A DNA stretch of 64,000 nt from Candidatus Poribacteria bacterium. GTDB lineage: Bacteria; Poribacteria; WGA-4E; PCPOR2b. A program made the position numbers and the translations under genes. The first letter of the stretch is position 1; the number at the start of each line of letters is the position of its first letter. Below the pieces are notes generated by a model that saw only the letters and a program-made list of their open reading frames with translations, ran no database searches and had not been told where the DNA came from. The stretch covers positions 123,422-187,421 of the forward strand of contig JAJDUM010000112.1 of NCBI GenBank assembly GCA_022826645.1. Direction: 5' to 3'. Of the stretch, positions 54,945-63,410 are shown one piece after another.

Positions 54945-55775
54945 ATGCAATCAACACAACAAACCCCAACGGCAGAAGTGCCTTCAAAGCCAGCCGCCGA
55001 ACTGATCGATTACGAGACGCGAGAAGAACGAGCACAGGCACTGGAACGCGATGGTTTTGCTTTTTTCCGCGCAGTTCTCAGTCCCGAACAGGTGCAAGAG
55101 TTGCGCGAATGTTCTGACCGCATCAAAACCGTCGCAACACCGAGATGGGATTTTATTGATCCCGATGGCAGCGGGATTAAAACGATCCAGAACGCCTTCA
55201 ATCGGGACCCGCTCTATCTCGATTTCCTCGACAAACCGGGCGTCATCGAGTTGGTCGAAGACGCTCTGGGCGAAGATTGCCATCTCATCCAGATGACCCA
55301 ATGGAACACAGGGAAGCGGGAAGAGCAGAAGATGCACACCGATTGGAAGCCGATCCTGCTGCCCGACGATGTGGCGATCGATCCGCGGGTCAAGATTCCA
55401 GCACTGATTATGACCGCCCACTTCTATCTTGATGACATGTATGAAGCACTGGGGCCCACACGTGTCGTCCCCGGCAGCCATCGCGCCGGTATAAGACCGG
55501 AACGGGATCAGGATAAGTGGAACAATGCAGAGGAACAATCAATCCTTTGTAAAGCGGGTGACGTGATTGTTTTCAGGAGCGATGTATGGCATCGGGGCGG
55601 TGCCAATCGTACCGATCAGGTTCGTTACCTGCTGCAAGTCCATTACGCCAATCGGTGGATAGCGCAACGGTTTCCACCTTTCTTGAGTTTTCAGTTTGAC
55701 CCGGAAATCCTATCGAAAGCAACACCGCGCCAGCGCCGCCTGTTGGGCGAACATCGCCCAGGACCCTTCGCTTGA
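54945..55775 (+). CDS. Phytanoyl-CoA dioxygenase (PhyH) family protein
   Basis: This 276-residue PhyH-type enzyme has His 131 and Asp 133 (KMHTDWKPI) and His 216 (RSDVWHRGGANRT) as the metal triad, with the downstream arginine region. AAGAAGGAG precedes the ATG. It is only distantly similar to the PhyH protein at 53175 outside the motifs, so it is a separate enzyme rather than a recent duplicate. It overlaps a short frame that follows. Confidence 0.9.
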   Translation: MQSTQQTPTAEVPSKPAAELIDYETREERAQALERDGFAFFRAVLSPEQVQELRECSDRIKTVATPRWDFIDPDGSGIKTIQNAFNRDPLYLDFLDKPGVIELVEDALGEDCHLIQMTQWNTGKREEQKMHTDWKPILLPDDVAIDPRVKIPALIMTAHFYLDDMYEALGPTRVVPGSHRAGIRPERDQDKWNNAEEQSILCKAGDVIVFRSDVWHRGGANRTDQVRYLLQVHYANRWIAQRFPPFLSFQFDPEILSKATPRQRRLLGEHRPGPFA

Positions 55776-55819
55776 AACGGAGTGATCCGTGCAACCGTGC
55801 CAAAGCCTCGGAGGAAACC

Positions 55820-56059
55820 ATGTACGAATCATCTATTGTCGAACACTTTACCGAAAGAGGACAAAGACAACAGGGTATCGAATATGTCCTTGACGTTTTG
55901 GAGATTCGATTTCATCCAAGTGCGATTGAAACCTTAAAGCCGGCCATTGAAACGATCGAAGATTTGCAACTCCTCAAGCAGTTGCATCGGTCAGCTATGC
56001 AAGCGCCAAATCTCGATGAATTCAAACAGATTCTAACTTCAATGACCAACGGGCAATAA
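55820..56059 (+). CDS. Small hypothetical helical protein
   Basis: This 79-residue product starts at ATG 55820, where GGAGG lies 5 nt upstream. It has helix-rich sequence (IEYVLDVLEIRFHP and IETIEDLQLLKQLHRSAMQ). It resembles the C-terminal segment of Rpn/DUF4351-type transposon-linked proteins, but the match is weak. It lies between PhyH and HyuA genes. The longer start at 55772 is not preferred. Confidence 0.45.
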   Translation: MYESSIVEHFTERGQRQQGIEYVLDVLEIRFHPSAIETLKPAIETIEDLQLLKQLHRSAMQAPNLDEFKQILTSMTNGQ

Positions 56060-56071
56060 GAGGAAATACAC

Positions 56072-58171
56072 ATGAATTTCAGATACCGGCTGGGAGTAGA
56101 CATCGGGGGAACGTTCACCGATGCAACCCTAATTAACGAGGAAACAGGTGAGATCCGCGTTGGCAAAGTCCCTTCGACCCCCCAAGACCCGTCACACGGT
56201 TTCATGGAGGCAACCCACCGTATACTACGCGAAGCCGATGTGTCGCCGGATGAGGTCGGTTATGTCGTTCACGGCACAACGGTGGCAACCAACTCGATCA
56301 TCGAGGGGAAGGTTGCCCGCACAGGCTTCGTAACAACCGACGGCTTTCGCGATCTATTGGAGATTCAGCGGCAGATACGACCCTCACTCTACGATCTACA
56401 ATTTGAAAAACCACGTCCCCTGACACCGCGTTACCTATGCTTCGGTGTACCTGAGCGATTGGATGCCCAAGGAAATGTGCTCACCCCGCTTGATGAGTCC
56501 GCAGTCAGGACTGCCGCAGAACAGCTCCGTCAAGAGAACGTAGAATCAATCGCCGTCTGCTTCCTTCACGCCTACATCAATCCGAGCCACGAGAAACGGA
56601 CAGGGGAGATCCTACGTGAAGCCCTCCCCGACACTATCATCTCCCTCTCGTCAGAGGTCGCACCGGAGTTCCGGGAGTATTTCCGGGCAAGTACAACGGT
56701 CATCAACGCCTCCATCAGACCTGTCGTCGGGCGTTACCTCCAGAGCATTGAAGCACGGCTGCGGGAAGAGGGACTGGAAGCAGAACTGCTTGTGATGCAA
56801 AGCAGCGGTGGGGTTTTCACATTTGAGGCAGCGAGCGAGAAACCGGTCTTCATGGTGGAATCGGGACCCGCAGCGGGTGTCATCGCCGCAACCTATCTCG
56901 GCACGACGCTGGAATGCCCGGATGTCATCTCCTTCGACATGGGCGGCACGACCGCGAAGGCAGGACTTATCCAGAACGGCACACCAACAATAACCAAGGA
57001 CTACGAGGTAGGAACAGCTGCGCAAACCGGCGTGGGTGCCTCCCGCGGGGCAGGCTACCCCATCCGTACCCCCGTCATCGACCTTGTGGAGATCGGTGCC
57101 GGCGGCGGCTCCATCGCCTGGGTGGACTCCGGCGGGGTGCTGCGAGTGGGACCCCAGAGCGCAGGCGCGGATCCGGGACCCGTGTGCTATGGAGCAGGCG
57201 GGGCAGAGCCAACCATCACCGACGCCAATCTGGTGTTGGGAAGACTTAACCCTAACTTTTTCTTAGGCGGTGAGATCGAATTAGATGTTAATGCGGCACG
57301 TCAGGCGATCCAAGAAAAGTGCGCCGATCCGTTGAACCTTGATCTCGTAGAAGCCGCTAACGGCATCGTGGAGATTGCTAACGCTGCAATGGTCAACGCA
57401 CTACGACTCGTCTCCGTCCAGCGCGGTTACGATCCCAGAGACTTCGTCCTAACAGCGTTTGGAGGAGCGGGACCGGTACACGCCAACCGCTTGGCAGCAG
57501 AGATCGACGCACCCACCACGATTATCCCTATGAGCCCCGGCACAACCTCAGCCATGGGCTTGTTGGTGACAGACCTCAAACACGACTACTCCACGACTCT
57601 CATCCAACACATCGACCAACTGGACACAGCGGCGGTGGAGAAGACCTACCAAGAGCTAGAGGCGCAGGGGGATACAAGCCTAAAGCGGGAGGGAGTGCGC
57701 CCGGAGGACATCAGTTTCCTCCGACAAGTGGATATGCGCTATGTCGGACAAAGCTACGAGTTGACAGTGCCATTACCAGCGGAGCAGTTAGACGCTTCAA
57801 AGATCGCCAATGTACTTGAACAGTTCCATATCGAACATGACCGCGCCTACGGCTATAGTGCGCCCACAGAACCGGTCGAGTTCGTGAATCTCCGACTCAC
57901 CGCAATCGGCAAAATCGCCAAGCCCCGCCTACGCGAACTGGAAGCGGACAACACAGATATCGCTGCAGCGCAGAAAGCGGTCCGATCCGTGTACTTTGCC
58001 GAGAGTGATGGCTACGTTGAATGCCCCATCTATGACCGCTACCGTCTGGGACCTGACTCCGTCCTGACAGGACCGGCAATCGTCGAGGAGATCGATTCTA
58101 CCACCGTTATCCACCCCGGCTACAGTGCACAGGTTGACAGGTTCGGCAACCTAATCCTAACCCGAATTTAA
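56072..58171 (+). CDS. Hydantoinase/oxoprolinase family protein, HyuA-like
   Basis: This 699-residue ASKHA-type ATPase has GVDIGGTFTDATLINEETGE at its N terminus, VVHGTTVATNSIIEGK, FDMGGTTAKAGLI and the ending GNLILTRI. HyuA subunits (N-methylhydantoinase A type) usually act with a HyuB partner to hydrolyse cyclic amides. No HyuB gene is beside it here. AGAGGAAA precedes the ATG. A partial copy of its 3' end occurs at 61314-61451. Confidence 0.9.
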   Translation: MNFRYRLGVDIGGTFTDATLINEETGEIRVGKVPSTPQDPSHGFMEATHRILREADVSPDEVGYVVHGTTVATNSIIEGKVARTGFVTTDGFRDLLEIQRQIRPSLYDLQFEKPRPLTPRYLCFGVPERLDAQGNVLTPLDESAVRTAAEQLRQENVESIAVCFLHAYINPSHEKRTGEILREALPDTIISLSSEVAPEFREYFRASTTVINASIRPVVGRYLQSIEARLREEGLEAELLVMQSSGGVFTFEAASEKPVFMVESGPAAGVIAATYLGTTLECPDVISFDMGGTTAKAGLIQNGTPTITKDYEVGTAAQTGVGASRGAGYPIRTPVIDLVEIGAGGGSIAWVDSGGVLRVGPQSAGADPGPVCYGAGGAEPTITDANLVLGRLNPNFFLGGEIELDVNAARQAIQEKCADPLNLDLVEAANGIVEIANAAMVNALRLVSVQRGYDPRDFVLTAFGGAGPVHANRLAAEIDAPTTIIPMSPGTTSAMGLLVTDLKHDYSTTLIQHIDQLDTAAVEKTYQELEAQGDTSLKREGVRPEDISFLRQVDMRYVGQSYELTVPLPAEQLDASKIANVLEQFHIEHDRAYGYSAPTEPVEFVNLRLTAIGKIAKPRLRELEADNTDIAAAQKAVRSVYFAESDGYVECPIYDRYRLGPDSVLTGPAIVEEIDSTTVIHPGYSAQVDRFGNLILTRI

Positions 58172-58910
58172 TCCTGATTTATGGTGAACAATATCGAAGC
58201 CTCATGAAGTCCCCCTGATAAGTGGTACATCCCGATTTATCGGGGGAGGGATTTAGGGGGTTGGTTGTGTATCGAAAGTGTATAAGTAGTTGAGGGGTGT
58301 GCATCATTATTGTCTGAATCAGGATTCTCAGGTTTCTTAATCCCGAGTTATCGGGGATTTAAGGATTTTCAGGATAGAAACCGGAAAGTGAAACGGGACT
58401 ATTTTAGAAAGGGACAGGGTGCATTTAGCCCCAGAGGGGCGACATGTTTATAGTTGTGGGAGGGGCATCCTTGCCCCGATCTCCGTGCGCTCACCCCATC
58501 CCCCAAAGCCCCAGAGGGGCGACATGTGCCATTTGTCTGAATCGCAGATTAAACGGATAGCGCAGATTGCACGGATTATTGACTGAATCGCAATGGTACG
58601 CATCAAGACTAGGAAGCCTCTCCCGATAAGCGAACACGCTGCGAATCGAGGCTAGGAAGCCTCTCCTACAGGGGGAGGGAGATCCGTTTCCGATAAGCGA
58701 ACGCGTTGAAAGCGATTTATGAGCACCCCTCAAGTAATTATAGAATTCACCATACTAAAAACTCCTTTGGGGCTAAAGTCCAAACCCCAATAAATCGGGG
58801 TTAAGCAAAGCATTTTGTGGTATAATTCATAAGTGAAAATAAGCAATCGGTACTATCCCTAAATGAGTCCGTAGTAGAGTAAACTATCATGATGAACTGG
58901 AGATAATCCA
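58172..58910. repeat. Non-coding, repeat-rich stretch before the methyltransferase
   Basis: About 740 bases without a supported gene. It holds the CCCGATTTATCGGG-type palindrome near 58231, two copies of AGCCCCAGAGGGGCGACATG (58427 and 58507), two copies of CTAGGAAGCCTCTCC (58609 and 58652) with CGATAAGCGAAC (near 58624 and 58691), and the promoter-bearing repeat 58741-58835. Confidence 0.8.
58741..58835 (+). repeat. Repeat R2 (copy 1) with extended -10 promoter
   Basis: About 90 bp, matching 61665-61745. It ends in AAGCATTTTGTGGTATAATT, containing TGG-TATAAT, an extended -10 (TATAAT at 58821-58826). It lies about 85 bases before the methyltransferase gene and could drive it. Confidence 0.65.
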
Positions 58911-60302
58911 ATGCTAACTAAGGCGTTTATCGAAGAAAGGAAATGGGCGAAGGATTCCCAATTTTTTATAGAGACCCTCGCGCCAGAAAATAGCGAGCAG
59001 ACCCTCCGGTTTGTTCTCGAAAAACTTGGGAGGTTGCCATCAGATTTTGATCCCAACCCCTTCTTAGATCTGCTAAAGCATGAATACCCGAATGTTCGCC
59101 TACTCGCTGTTAAAAATATCGGCAAATTAAAGGATGCCGCGTTGCTTGATGTTATAGCCCAATTTGCGGAGGGTGAACCGAACACGACCGCCCGTCGTGA
59201 AGCGATCTCGACGATTGGACGGATGCGGACGCCGAAAGCAATTCCGCTCCTTATCGCGTTTCTGAATGACCCCGACCCCAAAGTTGTCTTGCAAGCGATT
59301 CGGGGGCTCATCATTTTTAAGATGCGCCCTGAAGTGCAATCTGCGCTCACAGAGTTGGCGAACCACCCGAATGAGTTGATTCAAGATGTTATCAATCAGG
59401 AATTGAGCGCGAAAACTGAATCAAAACAAGAAAAACAACCAGCCCACCCCAAAAGTTTAGATGCCCTCAAGAATGTCATCGTTCATGCCGATGTGAAAGA
59501 TGTATTGAGTGCCACGCCTGATGAATCCGTCCACCTGACCTTCACCTCGCCGCCATACTACAATGCCCGTGACTACACGCTCTACGAGAGCTACGCGGCA
59601 TACCTACAATTCCTCACCGATATTTTTAGAGAGGTGCATCGTGTTACAAAGGAGGGACGATTTTTTGTCCTCAATACCTCACCCGTTATCGTTCCGCGCG
59701 TGAGTCGTGCCCACTCTAGCAAGCGATACGCCATCCCCTTCGACATTCACCCGATGTTGATGCAGATCGGGTGGGAGTTCGTTGAGGATATTGTCTGGGT
59801 GAAGCCGGAACGAACTGCCAAAAATCGTAACGGTGGATTTTTCCAACATCGTAAACCGCTTGGATACAAGGCAAATTCTGTCTCAGAATATGTAATGGTC
59901 TACCGTAAGAAAACAGATAGGCTAATTGATTGGAATATGCGTCAATATGACGAGGAGACAGTTGAGGGGAGCTTGGTCAAGGGAGACTACGAAAAAACAA
60001 ACGTGTGGCACATCCATCCAGCGAGCGACAAGGTCCACCCAGCAATCTTTCCAACCGATTTAGCGAGGCGGATTATCCAGTTTTATTCCTTTGAAGGAGA
60101 TTTAGTGTTTGACCCGTTTGCGGGCATTGGAACGGTGGGTATCGCGTCCCTCATGTTGAGACGCTATTTTTTCCTTGCTGAACAGGAAGGGAAGTACGTC
60201 CAGAAGGCGATGCGAGATATTGAAGGTTCAGTGTTTAAGAGTGTCAGTTCTAGATGTCTTAATCTAGCTCAATTTATAGCCATACTCAAAGGACAAAAAT
60301 AA
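58911..60302 (+). CDS. HEAT-repeat DNA methyltransferase fusion
   Basis: This 463-residue protein has an N-terminal region of about 160 residues of HEAT/PBS-lyase-like repeats (VRLLAVKNIGKLKDAALLDV, ARREAISTIGRMRTPKAIPLL). A beta-type methyltransferase follows: motif IV is TSPPYYNARDYTLYESYAAY, and motif I comes late as FDPFAGIGTVGIASLML. TSPPY points to an N4-cytosine methylase. It overlaps the next gene by 1 nt. The next gene looks CfrBI-like, and M.CfrBI is an N4-cytosine methylase, which fits. The HEAT part may bind the target or partner. Confidence 0.8.
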   Translation: MLTKAFIEERKWAKDSQFFIETLAPENSEQTLRFVLEKLGRLPSDFDPNPFLDLLKHEYPNVRLLAVKNIGKLKDAALLDVIAQFAEGEPNTTARREAISTIGRMRTPKAIPLLIAFLNDPDPKVVLQAIRGLIIFKMRPEVQSALTELANHPNELIQDVINQELSAKTESKQEKQPAHPKSLDALKNVIVHADVKDVLSATPDESVHLTFTSPPYYNARDYTLYESYAAYLQFLTDIFREVHRVTKEGRFFVLNTSPVIVPRVSRAHSSKRYAIPFDIHPMLMQIGWEFVEDIVWVKPERTAKNRNGGFFQHRKPLGYKANSVSEYVMVYRKKTDRLIDWNMRQYDEETVEGSLVKGDYEKTNVWHIHPASDKVHPAIFPTDLARRIIQFYSFEGDLVFDPFAGIGTVGIASLMLRRYFFLAEQEGKYVQKAMRDIEGSVFKSVSSRCLNLAQFIAILKGQK

Positions 60303-61294
60303 TGACTATCACCGGTGCTGTTATAAAGAATATTATACGTAAATTGTTGGCGGGCGAGGATTATCGTGCGGTGATTGTCGCACTTCTTGATGCCGAATTT
60401 TTGCAATATGTCATTGATTTTTTTGGTCGTGTTGTTGAAGCAAAATTAAAGAATCACACCGTGACAATTGATTGGTATAAAGAGGAATTTCTCAATTCAG
60501 ATCTTCCCAGCGCGGATATCGCTGTACATTCAGGATTGGCCATGAAAACAATTGAGAATATGCATGAAACTTCAACGAAAACAGTTGTGCTTGAGGCATC
60601 CGGACAGCATTATGATGTATTACTTGACGCTATTGAAGGATTGACAGAGCAAAGCGATGTTGATGTTTCGTTGACAATAAAGTTTCGAACGGTCAGTGTG
60701 GATCTTAACATTAACGAAAGTTTAATCGTTATCAATACTCTCGCTGTCAAGCGTGCTGCGTTGGCAGGTGGGTTATGGAGTGCGGCAGGGCTGCGGGTTG
60801 AGAAACCTTTGATGGCAACACTTTGTGCGCTATTCCAGGTTCCACTAAAGTATTTTCAGCAACCTGTTCGTGCTGCTTCAACTGGTAAAGGGAAACGTGA
60901 AACAGATTTTTATCTGATCGGTAATGCTGAAGAGGAATACCGTTGCGAAGTAAAGTTAATGGGCAAAGGAAATCCCGAAAGTGCGGATGCTGCACATGCT
61001 CGTGGTACCCACGTGTTTGTTGCGAATACGATCTCCGCCCTGGGTAAAGAACAGCTCAACGAGGCAAACATTCATTGGGTACAGCTGCGCGGTAAAAACA
61101 GTTACAAACGGTTTAAGCAGGTCTTAACGGCGTTATCAATCCCTTGTCAACCCTTTGAAGGTGATTTACAGGCAGCGTTAGATAAAATCTTTCCAATTAT
61201 ACTTTCCGACGATGTTCAATCTTCAGTCACCCCTGGCGTTATTCTTCGAGAGCGAGGCGGTGATGCTTCGCAGCTGCTCGTGGATTTTAAATAA
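60302..61294 (+). CDS. CfrBI-family type II restriction endonuclease
   Basis: This 330-residue protein fits the CfrBI family. The N terminus has AVIKNIIRKLLAGEDYRAVIV and LDAEFLQYVIDFFGRVVEAK, which I recognise from it. The nuclease core is ETDFYLIGN then YRCEVKLMGKGNPESADA, a D-x(12)-E-V-K arrangement. The site is probably CCWWGG by family, unconfirmed. It pairs with the HEAT-methyltransferase (1-nt overlap). Downstream of it are a hyuA 3' fragment and repeats. Confidence 0.75.
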   Translation: MTITGAVIKNIIRKLLAGEDYRAVIVALLDAEFLQYVIDFFGRVVEAKLKNHTVTIDWYKEEFLNSDLPSADIAVHSGLAMKTIENMHETSTKTVVLEASGQHYDVLLDAIEGLTEQSDVDVSLTIKFRTVSVDLNINESLIVINTLAVKRAALAGGLWSAAGLRVEKPLMATLCALFQVPLKYFQQPVRAASTGKGKRETDFYLIGNAEEEYRCEVKLMGKGNPESADAAHARGTHVFVANTISALGKEQLNEANIHWVQLRGKNSYKRFKQVLTALSIPCQPFEGDLQAALDKIFPIILSDDVQSSVTPGVILRERGGDASQLLVDFK

Positions 61295-61313
61295 AATAAA
61301 GTGGACGGGAATG

Positions 61314-61451
61314 GTTACCGCTTGGGCCCCGGCTGCGTCTTGACAGGACCGGCAATCGTCGAGGAAATCGATTTTACCACAACCATCCACCCCGGCTACA
61401 GTGCACAGGTTGACAGGTTCAGCAACCTGATCCTGATCCGAATTTAATCCT
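61314..61451 (+). pseudogene. Fragment: duplicated 3' end of the HyuA gene
   Basis: About 138 bp match 58035-58175 with about 18 mismatches by eye, including the stop and trailing TTTAATCCT. It still reads LTGPAIVEEID, HPGYSAQVDRF and NLILIRI. It has no start and is not expected to be expressed. Confidence 0.85.
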
Positions 61452-61453
61452 AA

Positions 61454-61660
61454 TAGGAGTTACGCAGTTCAGTTTGTAGTAGCGCAATTCATTGCGCGTA
61501 CGGACGGGCCATAAATCGACCTACTACAAACCCAAGACTTTACTGTAGTTGCCCGTTTCTTAATCCCGATTTATCGGGGATTCATCGGGCGTTGAAAATT
61601 GTGTCCTATGGTGACGAATCGCTGAACTACAAAACGTTGAGTGCTCAAGTGCGTAAGTTT
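61454..61660. repeat. Repeat B, inverted partner of 54718-54920
   Basis: The outer parts are the reverse complement of repeat A; the 58-bp core 61473-61530 is identical to 54843-54900 in the same + orientation. Core ends are TTTGTAGTAG and CTACTACAAA. Confidence 0.75.
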
Positions 61661-61664
61661 TACC

Positions 61665-61745
61665 TAATTTACTAAAAATTCCTTTAGGACTAAGGCCCAA
61701 ACTCCAACAGATCGGGATTAAGCAAAGCATTTTGTGGTATAATTC
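61665..61745 (+). repeat. Repeat R2 (copy 2) with extended -10
   Basis: Matches 58741-58835, including AAGCATTTTGTGGTATAATT with TATAAT at 61738-61743. No gene starts close downstream, so the promoter, if active here, would drive non-coding sequence or the gene at 62077. Confidence 0.65.
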
Positions 61746-62076
61746 ATTTATCTTTCGTAGCGGATTTCGACCGCGTCTACCTGCGTAATACCAATTTTGA
61801 AAGCTGCCAAGATTGGAAACAAAAGCATTAGTGGCTCTGTGAAAAACTTGAAACTTTCCACCAAGTCTTTGTCCCACCGATTGAAGCCTTTAATGTCAGC
61901 AATTAGAAAGAAAAAATGGGAAGATGAAAGTGTCTGATAAAATCTATTATCGGACATTTTAAGCGGTTTTTAAGGAAAAACTGAAAATCAAGATCCAGTC
62001 ATAGCAAGGGTTTTAAGAGTCTCAATAAGCAAAAAATATGTCCGATAACTGTAGAATAACCAGAAAGGAGTAAATT

Positions 62077-62946
62077 ATGGGGTTAGATGACTTGAAAGAG
62101 GTTATTGAGGAATTACAAGGGATGATCGAAACTCGTAACAATTATCTGCTCGGAAAGGAGAGACGCACTCGGCAAGTGTTGATTGATCCGTTGTTGGGAG
62201 CGTTGGGGTGGGACGTATCGGATCCCGGTGCTGTCTATATTGAACATAATTGGATGGATTATGCACTGATGTCGAATGCTACTCCAGATGCCGTTCCAGT
62301 TACCGTAATTGAAGCAAAGCCTCTTGGGGAATCCTTAGAAAAGAAGGCGATAACGCAGGCTATTGCCTATGCCATTGAGAATAATATCCCCTACATAATT
62401 GTCACCAACGGGGATAGATGGGAAATGTATGAGGTGCTCAAACCGGGGACGATGAAAGATAAGACGATGATGGAATTCCAGTTGTCTGCACATTTGCCCA
62501 AAGAATGCGTGTTACAAGCGTCGCAGATGTGGAAGCCAAACCTCGCCTCTAGCGATTCAAAGGAAGCGATGAAACCAGTTCCGCCAGACAAAATAGTGAA
62601 ACCCGCCCCCGTCTTGCCTGACCCTGCCCCGAAACTAAAACTGACCCGCCTTGTCGTAACTATGCCCAACGGCGTAAAGATTGCCCATAAGACTGCGAAA
62701 GCTACTTTCCTAGAAGTAATTGATAATATAGGAGTAGAGCGGGTAAAAAATCTTAACAAGGTATGCAACAAGGGCGATCTAATATCAAACATCAGGAACC
62801 CCAAATACCCCGATTACGACCAGCCCGAACTGGGTGGATATTACATAATGACTGGGAGTGACACAAAAAGGAAAAAAAACCAGCTTGAGGAAATTGCCCG
62901 TGATCTTGACGTTTCGCTAAAAGTAGAAATAGTCCCAAAAGATTGA
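62077..62946 (+). CDS. HsdR_N-type PD-(D/E)xK nuclease-like protein
   Basis: This 289-residue protein has the N-terminal HsdR-like domain: RTRQVLIDPLLGALGWDVSDP, then VTVIEAKPLGESLEKKAITQAIAYAI with E-x-K and Gln. No helicase follows, so it is not a full HsdR. A proline-rich linker (KPAPVLPDPAPKLKL) leads to a C-terminal domain (PNGVKIAHKTAKATFLEVID) I do not know. AAAGGAG precedes the ATG. It may be a stand-alone restriction-like nuclease. Confidence 0.7.
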   Translation: MGLDDLKEVIEELQGMIETRNNYLLGKERRTRQVLIDPLLGALGWDVSDPGAVYIEHNWMDYALMSNATPDAVPVTVIEAKPLGESLEKKAITQAIAYAIENNIPYIIVTNGDRWEMYEVLKPGTMKDKTMMEFQLSAHLPKECVLQASQMWKPNLASSDSKEAMKPVPPDKIVKPAPVLPDPAPKLKLTRLVVTMPNGVKIAHKTAKATFLEVIDNIGVERVKNLNKVCNKGDLISNIRNPKYPDYDQPELGGYYIMTGSDTKRKKNQLEEIARDLDVSLKVEIVPKD

Positions 62947-62969
62947 ATTGGTTGAAAAGGAGTGTCAAT

Positions 62970-63407
62970 ATGCGAACCGTCAGGGTTAAATGGGAAGGTC
63001 CCTTCACCATTGACAAGGTATTAGAACTGGGAGATCGGAACAGAGATTTCGGCTTATACCAAATCTACGGGCGCCACATCATCTTTGGGGAAGATTCCCT
63101 GCTCTACATAGGAATGACAACCTCGACTTACAATCGGCGATTTTTTAGCGGACCCGAATCACACATATCGTGGCTGGCGGAGGAGGGGGTGTCGGTTTAT
63201 GTCGGTCGAATTGCGGAGGAAGATTATGAGCATGATCCGCCATATTGGTCAGATTGAGAGAATGTTCTCAAGGATGTTGAGGTACTTACAATCTACTGGC
63301 ACTCACCGCCGTATAATTCACGCAACATCGAAACCTATAACGGTCAGCGATTGGAAGTTGTGAATCTTGATGATTACGGCAGTTTATGTGAAAAATACAG
63401 AGGGTAA
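62970..63407 (+). pseudogene. GIY-YIG-like gene interrupted by an in-frame TGA
   Basis: From ATG 62970 (AAGGAG 7 nt upstream; the start at 62943 is not preferred) 95 codons lead to TGA 63255-63257. The same frame then stays open for 49 codons to TAA 63405-63407, reading ENVLKDVEVLTIYWHSPPYN onward. The first part has FGLYQIYGRHIIFGED and LLYIGMTTSTYNRRF, a GIY-YIG-like layout. The continuation looks like the natural C terminus (homologues recalled, not checked). A nonsense mutation is the simplest explanation. Confidence 0.65.
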
Positions 63408-63410
63408 AAT

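Larger units (their letters stand above)
61295..62076. repeat. Non-coding stretch with duplicated fragments
   Basis: No supported gene over 780 bases. It contains the hyuA 3' fragment (61314-61451), repeat B (61454-61660), R2 copy 2 (61665-61745), a TGTCTGATAA/TTATCGGACA hairpin (61931-61956) and an 11-bp inverted repeat TTATCGGACAT/ATGTCCGATAA (61947-61957 and 62038-62048). Confidence 0.8.

Noticed and set aside
54859..55041. A 60-codon - strand frame across repeat A and the start of a PhyH gene
   Set aside because: It overlaps a repeat and a well-supported gene and has no recognisable domain.
58491..58733. An 80-codon - strand frame
   Set aside because: It is made of duplicated short repeats (CTAGGAAGCCTCTCC and similar); the apparent coding is low-complexity repeat translation.
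61748..61957. A 69-codon - strand frame in the gap before the HsdR_N-type gene
   Set aside because: It starts inside an inverted repeat arm, has no ribosome site or domain match, and no homologue I recognise.
63255..63257. TGA as selenocysteine or reassigned codon
   Set aside because: Other genes in the window end normally with TGA, no SECIS-like hairpin was evident just after it, and the protein is not a known selenoprotein type. A nonsense change is simpler.
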